Shown here: positions 58,617-64,000 of the stretch, piece by piece
Layout of the letters: the number at the start of each line of letters is the position of its first letter
Position numbering within the stretch: the first letter of the stretch is position 1
Assembly: GCF_023073315.1 (NCBI RefSeq)
Contig: NZ_JADPJH010000039.1
Location: forward strand, 1 to 64,000
Source of the DNA: Bradyrhizobium sp. 1
Lineage (GTDB): Bacteria; Pseudomonadota; Alphaproteobacteria; Rhizobiales; Xanthobacteraceae
Length of the DNA stretch: 64,000 nucleotides
Direction: 5' to 3'
Program-made: the position numbers and the translations under genes
Notes under the pieces: model-generated
The model's input: the letters and a program-made list of their open reading frames with translations, nothing else
Told to the model about the DNA's origin: nothing
Databases searched by the model: none

Positions 58617-60506
58617 ATGGCTCATGTCGAGGTTCAGGTGACCGAATTGGTGGGCGAGGTGGCTGTTCAGCCCCCTCGCCGATCCTCACTGCTGGCCTCG
58701 CTGGAGCGCATCCTCGGCCTCGCCGTCGAGATCCCGGCGGCGATCCTGGTGGTCGCCGAGATCGTGATCCTGTTTGCCGGCGTGGTCGCGCGCTACGGCG
58801 TGCACAGGCCGCTGATCTGGTCGGACGAACTCGCCTCGATCCTGTTCCTATGGCTGGCGATGCTTGGCGCGGCGGTCGCATTCCGCCGCTCCGAGCACAT
58901 GCGCATGACCGCGATTGTCGCCAGCGCCAGGCCGGCGATGCGGGCCTGGCTCGACATGGTCGCGACCTGCGCGGCGCTGGCGTTTCTGACGCTGATCGTC
59001 TGGCCGTCTGCCGAATACGCCTACGAGGAAAGCTTCATCACCACGCCGGCGCTCCAGATCTCCAACATGTGGCGCGCCGCGGCGCTGCCGGCCGGCATCT
59101 GCCTGATGGCGGTGTTCGCATTGCTACGGCTGCTGCGCGCCGCCGATATCCGCATGGTGCTGACGGCCGCGATAACAGTTGCCATCATCGTCGGCCTGTT
59201 CTGGCTAGGGCAGCCTTATCTGCGGCCGCTCGGCAATATCAACCTCGTCATCTTCTTCGTCGGTGTCGCGGGCTTCTGCGTCTTTGCCGGCGTTCCCATT
59301 GCGTTCGGCTTTGGCCTTGCGATCTACGGCTATCTCGCGCTGACCACGCGCACGCCTGTCATGGTGCTGGTCGGTCGGATGGACGAGGGCATGAGCCATC
59401 TGATCCTGCTCTCGGTGCCCCTGTTCGTGTTCCTGGGGCTCTTGATCGAGATGACCGGCATGGCACGCGCCATGGTGGCGTTCCTGGCGAGCCTGCTCGG
59501 GCATGTCCGCGGCGGCCTGCATTACGTGCTGGTCGGCGCCATGTACCTGGTCTCAGGCATATCAGGCGCCAAGGCCGCCGACATGGCCGCGGTTGCCCCC
59601 GTGCTGTTCCCGGAGATGAAGCAGCGCGGCGCCAAGCCCGGCGATCTCGTCGCGCTGCTTGCGGCAACCGGTGCGCAGACCGAAACCATCCCGCCGAGCC
59701 TCGTGCTGATCACGATCGGCTCGGTCACCGGCGTCTCGATCGCGGCGCTGTTCACCGGAGGCCTGCTGCCCGGCGTCGTGCTCGCGGTCACGCTGTGCAT
59801 GCTGGTGTGGTGGCGCTACCGCCATGAGGACATGAGCCATGTGCGCCGCGCCAATACGAGCGAGATCGGCAAGAGCTTCATCGTCGCCCTGCCCGCGCTC
59901 GCGCTGCCCTTCGTGATCCGCTACGCCGTGGTCGAGGGCATCGCCACCGCCACCGAAGTCTCCACCATCGGCATCGTCTATGGCGCCCTGGTCGGCCTGC
60001 TGGTCTACCGCCGCTTCGACTGGCGGCGGCTGTTCCCGATGCTGGTCGAGACCGCCGCGCTGTCGGGCGCGATCCTGCTGATCATCGGCACGGCGACCGG
60101 CATGGCGTGGGGCCTGACGCAATCCGGCTTCTCGCGCTCGCTGGCGGCGGCCATGACGGGGTTGCCGGGGGGAGCCGCGACCTTCATCGCCGTCTCCATC
60201 CTGGCCTTCACCGTCCTCGGCAGCGTGCTGGAGGGCATCCCGGCGATCGTACTGTTCGGGCCGCTGTTGTTTCCGATCGCCCGCGCCGTCGGCGTGCACG
60301 AGGTGCACTATGCGATGGTGATCATTCTGGCCATGGGTATCGGGCTATTCGCCCCGCCGTTCGGCGTCGGCTATTATGCGGCCTGCGCCATCGGACGCGT
60401 CGACCCGGCCGAAGGCATCAGGCCGATCTGGGGCTATCTGCTGGCGTTGCTGGTGGGATTGATCGTCGTCGCGGTCTTCCCCTGGATCTCGATCGGATTT
60501 CTTTGA
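58617..60506 (+). CDS. TRAP transporter fused permease (DctQ-DctM)
   Basis: A 629-residue protein joining both TRAP membrane parts. The DctQ part (about 1-200) has IVILFAGVVARYGVHRPLIW near 45 and a four-helix pattern. The DctM part (about 205-629) has VPLFVFLGLLIEMTGMARAM near 266, YLVSGISGAKAADMAAVAPV near 308, TETIPPSLVLITIGSVTG near 358 and IVLFGPLLFPIARAVGVHEV near 544, then FAPPFGVGYYAACA. It follows the receptor gene by 15 bases. This layout differs from the separate dctQ and dctM genes at 50331-52215. Confidence 0.94.
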   Translation: MAHVEVQVTELVGEVAVQPPRRSSLLASLERILGLAVEIPAAILVVAEIVILFAGVVARYGVHRPLIWSDELASILFLWLAMLGAAVAFRRSEHMRMTAIVASARPAMRAWLDMVATCAALAFLTLIVWPSAEYAYEESFITTPALQISNMWRAAALPAGICLMAVFALLRLLRAADIRMVLTAAITVAIIVGLFWLGQPYLRPLGNINLVIFFVGVAGFCVFAGVPIAFGFGLAIYGYLALTTRTPVMVLVGRMDEGMSHLILLSVPLFVFLGLLIEMTGMARAMVAFLASLLGHVRGGLHYVLVGAMYLVSGISGAKAADMAAVAPVLFPEMKQRGAKPGDLVALLAATGAQTETIPPSLVLITIGSVTGVSIAALFTGGLLPGVVLAVTLCMLVWWRYRHEDMSHVRRANTSEIGKSFIVALPALALPFVIRYAVVEGIATATEVSTIGIVYGALVGLLVYRRFDWRRLFPMLVETAALSGAILLIIGTATGMAWGLTQSGFSRSLAAAMTGLPGGAATFIAVSILAFTVLGSVLEGIPAIVLFGPLLFPIARAVGVHEVHYAMVIILAMGIGLFAPPFGVGYYAACAIGRVDPAEGIRPIWGYLLALLVGLIVVAVFPWISIGFL

Positions 60507-60527
60507 CGCGGTTTAAGGAGGATGTCG

Positions 60528-62177
60528 ATGAGTGAGCGGCAGAACCCGTACAATATCGGCCTCGACAAGACGCAAGCCAATTACGTGCCGCTGACCCCGC
60601 TGAGCTTCCTCGCGCGCAGCGCCGCGGTCTATCCCGATCATGTCAGCACGGTCTATGAAGGCCGCAGCTTCACGTGGGCTCAGACGCATGAGCGCTGCAA
60701 GCGCTTTGCGTCGTATCTCGCCGGCAAGGGCATCGGCGTCGGCGACACCGTGGCGGCGATGCTGCCGAACATCCCCGCGATGAACGAGGTGCATTTTGCG
60801 GTGCCGATGAGCGGCGCCGTGCTCAACGCGCTCAACATCCGCCTCGATGCGCCCTCGATCGCATTCCAGCTCGACCATGGCGGCGCCAAGATCATCCTGG
60901 TCGATCCCGAATTTTCCGGCGTGATCACCGAGGCGCTGGCGCAGATGACCGGACCCAAGCCGTTCGTGATCGACGTCGACGATGCCGCCTTCAACGGCGG
61001 CAAGCGCATCGGCGAGATCGAATATGAGGCGGCGCTGGCGCAAGGCGATCCTGATTTCACTGCGATCCCGCCAAACGACGAATGGGACGCGATCGCGCTG
61101 AGCTACACTTCGGGCACGACGGGCAATCCCAAGGGCGTCGTCACGCATCATCGCGGTGCGTATCTCAACGCCGTCAGCAACATCCTTGCAGGCCAACTCG
61201 GCCAGCATCCGGTCTATCTCTGGACGCTGCCGATGTTCCATTGCAACGGCTGGTGCTTCCCCTGGACCATCGCGGCCGCCGCCGGCATCAATGTCTGCCT
61301 GCGCAAGGTCGAGCCGACAAAAATCTTCGAGCTGATCAAGCAGCACGGCGTCACCCACATGTGCGGCGCGCCGATCGTCTACAACACGCTGATCAACGCG
61401 CCCGATGCGCCGAAGGGAAATGCCGCACGCCGCGTCGTCGGCCTGATCGCGGGCGCGGCGCCGCCTGTCGCCGTGCTCGAAGGCGCAGAAAACATCGGCA
61501 TCAAGCTGACGCATGTCTACGGCCTCACCGAGGTCTACGGCCCCGCCTCCGTCTGCGCCGAGCAGCCCGGCTGGGACGATCTGCCCGCCGCCGAGCGCGC
61601 CAGCATGAAGCGGCGGCAGGGCGTGCCCTACCCGCTCGAGGAAGGCGTCACCGTCATCGATCCGCGGACCATGCAACAGGTGCCGCGCGATGGCGAGACC
61701 ATCGGCGAGGTCATGTTCCGCGGCAATATCGTGATGAAGGGATACCTGAAGAACGAGAAGGCGACGAAGGAAGCCTTCGAGGGCGGCTGGTTTCACACCG
61801 GCGACCTCGGCGTGCTCGACGAGCACGGCTACATCATCATCAAGGACCGTTCCAAGGACATCATCATCTCCGGCGGCGAGAACATCTCATCCGTCGAGGT
61901 CGAGGACATCCTCTACAAGCACCCGGCCGTGCTGTTCGCCGCCGTGGTCGCCAAGCCCGATCCGAAATGGGGCGAGGTGCCCTGCGCCTTCGTCGAGCTG
62001 AAGGACGGCGCCAGCGCAACCGAAGCCGAGATCATCGCCTTCTGCCGTTCGCATATGAGCGGCTTCAAGACGCCGAAAGCGATCATGTTCGGACCGATCC
62101 CGAAGACGTCGACTGGCAAGATCCAGAAATTCCTGCTGCGCGACGAGGTGGGATCAGCGAAGGCGATTACGGCCTGA
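60528..62177 (+). CDS. Acyl-CoA synthetase (AMP-forming)
   Basis: A 549-residue ANL-superfamily ligase that activates a carboxylic acid as its CoA thioester. Core motifs: ALSYTSGTTGNPKGVVTHHR (P-loop) near residue 190, HVYGLTEVYGPASVC near 330, WFHTGDLGVLDEHGYIII near 421, KDIIISGGENISSVEVEDIL near 442 and SGFKTPK, KTSTGKIQKF with the C-terminal Lys near 530. It resembles medium-chain or AAE-like synthetases. AAGGAGG is six bases before ATG 60528, so the ATG at 60522 is rejected. Downstream of a TRAP system, it likely activates the imported acid. Confidence 0.94.
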   Translation: MSERQNPYNIGLDKTQANYVPLTPLSFLARSAAVYPDHVSTVYEGRSFTWAQTHERCKRFASYLAGKGIGVGDTVAAMLPNIPAMNEVHFAVPMSGAVLNALNIRLDAPSIAFQLDHGGAKIILVDPEFSGVITEALAQMTGPKPFVIDVDDAAFNGGKRIGEIEYEAALAQGDPDFTAIPPNDEWDAIALSYTSGTTGNPKGVVTHHRGAYLNAVSNILAGQLGQHPVYLWTLPMFHCNGWCFPWTIAAAAGINVCLRKVEPTKIFELIKQHGVTHMCGAPIVYNTLINAPDAPKGNAARRVVGLIAGAAPPVAVLEGAENIGIKLTHVYGLTEVYGPASVCAEQPGWDDLPAAERASMKRRQGVPYPLEEGVTVIDPRTMQQVPRDGETIGEVMFRGNIVMKGYLKNEKATKEAFEGGWFHTGDLGVLDEHGYIIIKDRSKDIIISGGENISSVEVEDILYKHPAVLFAAVVAKPDPKWGEVPCAFVELKDGASATEAEIIAFCRSHMSGFKTPKAIMFGPIPKTSTGKIQKFLLRDEVGSAKAITA

Positions 62178-62401
62178 GCTCACCGCGTTCAGAAACATTT
62201 GGAAACAAGGCTGCATTCGCGCACTGCCCGAAATCGATCGCGCATGTTCGACGACATCGGGACACGACAAGAAAAGATTGGAAAACGTTAGAGACACACT
62301 TACGATTCCGCATCGTCGGATTCGCTGATTCCAATTGATTCGCCGCGCGGACTGCGCGGCCGGAGTCCGGCGCGGTTGGGGCGCTTCATGCGGTTTGTGT
62401 C

Positions 62402-63787
62402 TTGAGCGCAGACGTGCGTGCGCGTCTGGCGCTGCTGATATTGACGGCCGGACTGCTGCTGCCCAACGCAGCGGAGGCGCAGGTCACGCGCGAGTTCGGC
62501 GCGTTCGGAGCCACTGAGAATTTTGGCCCGCCTGGTCCGAGCGCCCCGAGAAATGGCAACAATTTTGGCGGCATCGGTGGCGCCATGTTCGGCGGCCCTC
62601 AAGCCCCCGGTTTTGGCGGCCTCCCGTTCGGCAACGGTAATGGTGGCGCAAGCGGCATGCAGCCGAACTATGGCTGGAACGCCGAGCCGCCCGGCCTTGC
62701 CGGCGCGGCGCGGTTCGGCATGCGGCAGGCCTTTGGCGGAGGCTCCGATGGCGCTACGCACACCGAGACGGCGCAGGCCACGTTTCTGGCGATGACTCAG
62801 TTCACGCAAGCCCTGCTTGATCCCGCCATCGACGGCCGCGGCATTGGCCCTGCCGAGTTCGATGCAGAGCTCGCGGCTTATGCCGATATCGGCAGCGACC
62901 GCACGCATGGCGGCATCGGACGCGAAGCCTATGCGGCGACCTACGGCAGACCGTCACTCGCGGCGGCGCAGTGGAGCGTCTGGGCCGCCGGCTTCGGCAG
63001 CTCGCAGCTATCGACCGACGGCAGCGGCTCGGCCAACCGGAGCTTTGGGACCGTCGTCGGCGCCGACTATTCGCCCTCGCCGCGGACGCAGATGGGCTTT
63101 GCGCTCGCCGGCGGCGGCACCGGCTTTGCCAACAATTTTTCCAGCGGCCGCTCCGACCTGTTTCAGGCGGGCGCCTTCGCCCGGCATTCAATTGGATCGG
63201 CCTATATCGCCTCCGCCCTCGCTTACGGCTGGCAGGCCATCACCGGCGATTATCAGGTGTCACGGGCCGGCACCGGTCAGCTCAACGCCGCCGTCAACGC
63301 CAACGCCTATTCCGGCCGGCTCGAAGGCGGCTATCGTTTTGCCGTGCCCTGGCTCGGCATCACCCCCTACGCAGCGGCGCAGATCACCGCCTTCCGCCTC
63401 CCCTCGAATGCAGCGCAACCGGCCTACGCCGCCGATGCGTCAGCGGCCACGCCCGGCAGCGACAGTTTCACCGATACCCGCGGCGAGCTCGGCCTGCGCA
63501 CGAGTACTTCCTTTGCGCTGCTTGGAAGCGTGATGAACGTGCGCGGACGGCTGGCCTGGTCGCATGATTTCAGCACGGGGCAGTCGATTCCGGCCGCGTT
63601 CCAGTCCCTGCCCGGTCAGGGCTTTATCGTCGGCGGCACGGCACTGGCGCCAAACGCGGCACTGACGGGCGTTGCGTTCGAGCTGCGCGACCTGAACGGC
63701 TGGTCCGCAGCAATGAATTTCGACAGCGAAGTCTCGAGCCTGGTGCGCTCCTATACCGGTAAGGCCGCGCTGCGCTACGCCTGGTGA
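62402..63787 (+). CDS. Autotransporter beta-domain protein with short passenger
   Basis: A 461-residue outer-membrane protein. Signal peptide LALLILTAGLLLPNAAEAQ near residues 9-27, then a Gly/Asn/Phe/Pro-rich region (about 28-105, with FGGIGGAMFGGPQAPGFGGL). A C-terminal autotransporter barrel covers about 190-461 (WSVWAAGFGSSQL, SGRLEGGYRFAVPWLGITPY, AALRYAW), ending in a tryptophan. Classical autotransporters carry a far longer passenger. I take TTG 62402 as the start; a five-codon ORF (ATG 62390) ends on it. Confidence 0.88.
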   Translation: MSADVRARLALLILTAGLLLPNAAEAQVTREFGAFGATENFGPPGPSAPRNGNNFGGIGGAMFGGPQAPGFGGLPFGNGNGGASGMQPNYGWNAEPPGLAGAARFGMRQAFGGGSDGATHTETAQATFLAMTQFTQALLDPAIDGRGIGPAEFDAELAAYADIGSDRTHGGIGREAYAATYGRPSLAAAQWSVWAAGFGSSQLSTDGSGSANRSFGTVVGADYSPSPRTQMGFALAGGGTGFANNFSSGRSDLFQAGAFARHSIGSAYIASALAYGWQAITGDYQVSRAGTGQLNAAVNANAYSGRLEGGYRFAVPWLGITPYAAAQITAFRLPSNAAQPAYAADASAATPGSDSFTDTRGELGLRTSTSFALLGSVMNVRGRLAWSHDFSTGQSIPAAFQSLPGQGFIVGGTALAPNAALTGVAFELRDLNGWSAAMNFDSEVSSLVRSYTGKAALRYAW

Positions 63788-63868
63788 TCCCGCCATCCTG
63801 TTGATGGAGGCGAGCGCGCAAGAGGCCTCCGCCCGCTCGCACGCAGCGGACGAAAGTCCTCCGCGTCC

Positions 63869-64000
63869 TCACATCTTCTTGTAGGCGTCGATCAACGCCT
63901 GGCCGTCAGCGCCCGTTTTCTTGAGCCAGTCGGCGGTGAGCTGCTCGCCGATCTTCTGGAAGCCGGCCTTCAACGCCGGGCTCGGCGGCTCGACCGCCAT
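63869..64000 (-). CDS. TRAP transporter substrate-binding protein, 3' end (partial)
   Basis: The last 43 codons of a gene that runs off the right edge: MAVEPPSPALKAGFQKIGEQ, LTADWLKKTGADGQALIDAY, KKM, stop. The pattern GEQLTADWLKKTGADGQALI with a C-terminal YKKM is typical of the DctP-family C-terminus. It would be the third TRAP receptor in the window. The Met at the edge is probably internal. It converges with the autotransporter gene, leaving 81 bases between them. Confidence 0.75.
   Translation of the reverse strand: MAVEPPSPALKAGFQKIGEQLTADWLKKTGADGQALIDAYKKM

Noticed and set aside
1..64000. CRISPR arrays, prophage or intact insertion sequences
   Set aside because: No regularly spaced short repeats, no cas genes, no phage structural genes and no complete transposase were found. 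The only transposon-like sequence is the TnpB-type N-terminal part at 1025-1510.

Overview
The window is high-GC alphaproteobacterial chromosome, most likely from Bradyrhizobium or a close relative (Nitrobacteraceae). Reasons: the block dusB(nifR3)-ntrB-ntrC-ntrY-ntrX-hfq-hflX, a fused ispDF, a PopZ (DUF2497) gene before valS, many TRAP transporters, and a dispersed repeat of a type I associate with Bradyrhizobium. No phage, plasmid, CRISPR array or intact insertion sequence is visible.

Layout. 1-1024: intergenic, holding copy A of a ~575 bp repeat and a short palindromic repeat. 1025-4567: an envelope-stress operon: PspA with a TnpB-like N-terminal extension, a YqiJ-type OB-fold membrane protein, and a YqiK flotillin. 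4781-14355: a small secreted protein, tRNA-Asn, a Pcm-like methyltransferase, tolC, popZ, valS, a 3-methyladenine glycosylase, lipA and a COQ10-like gene. 14408-19534 (minus): a ba3-type heme-copper oxidase operon with three c-type cytochromes (seven CXXCH sites) and a 58-residue one-helix protein. 19535-20512: repeat copy B, inverted relative to A. 20513-34754: a Myb-like mini-protein, pncC, ispDF, the Ntr regulatory operon with hfq/hflX, a GNAT acetyltransferase, mazG and queC.

34959-47225 is catabolic: a cobalt-type nitrile hydratase (accessory, beta, alpha), an outer-membrane-like protein, a crotonase, a DASS anion transporter, metNI without metQ, and an AraC regulator divergent from a NylB-like serine hydrolase plus copper amine oxidase. 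47239-62177 is a carboxylate-uptake region: an SMP-30 lactonase behind the remnant of an M24 peptidase gene, a GntR/FCD regulator divergent from a TRAP operon that runs on into aroQ, an unrecognised protein, a TIM-barrel protein and an FAD oxidoreductase; then an intact M24 peptidase divergent from a second TRAP system (fused DctQM) and an acyl-CoA synthetase. The window ends with a short-passenger autotransporter and the 3' end of a third TRAP binding-protein gene.

The observation I rate highest is the in-frame join at 1025-2179. A TnpB-like N-terminal module, ending about where the RuvC nuclease domain would begin, is followed by a complete PspA. PspA has its own strong ribosome-binding site inside the reading frame, and a perfect dyad lies just before the outer start. 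Other points worth a look: a lower-GC patch inside valS, a 20-codon upstream ORF before hfq, the M24 remnant, and the seven-heme oxidase operon. All homology calls were made by eye from motifs; nothing was searched.
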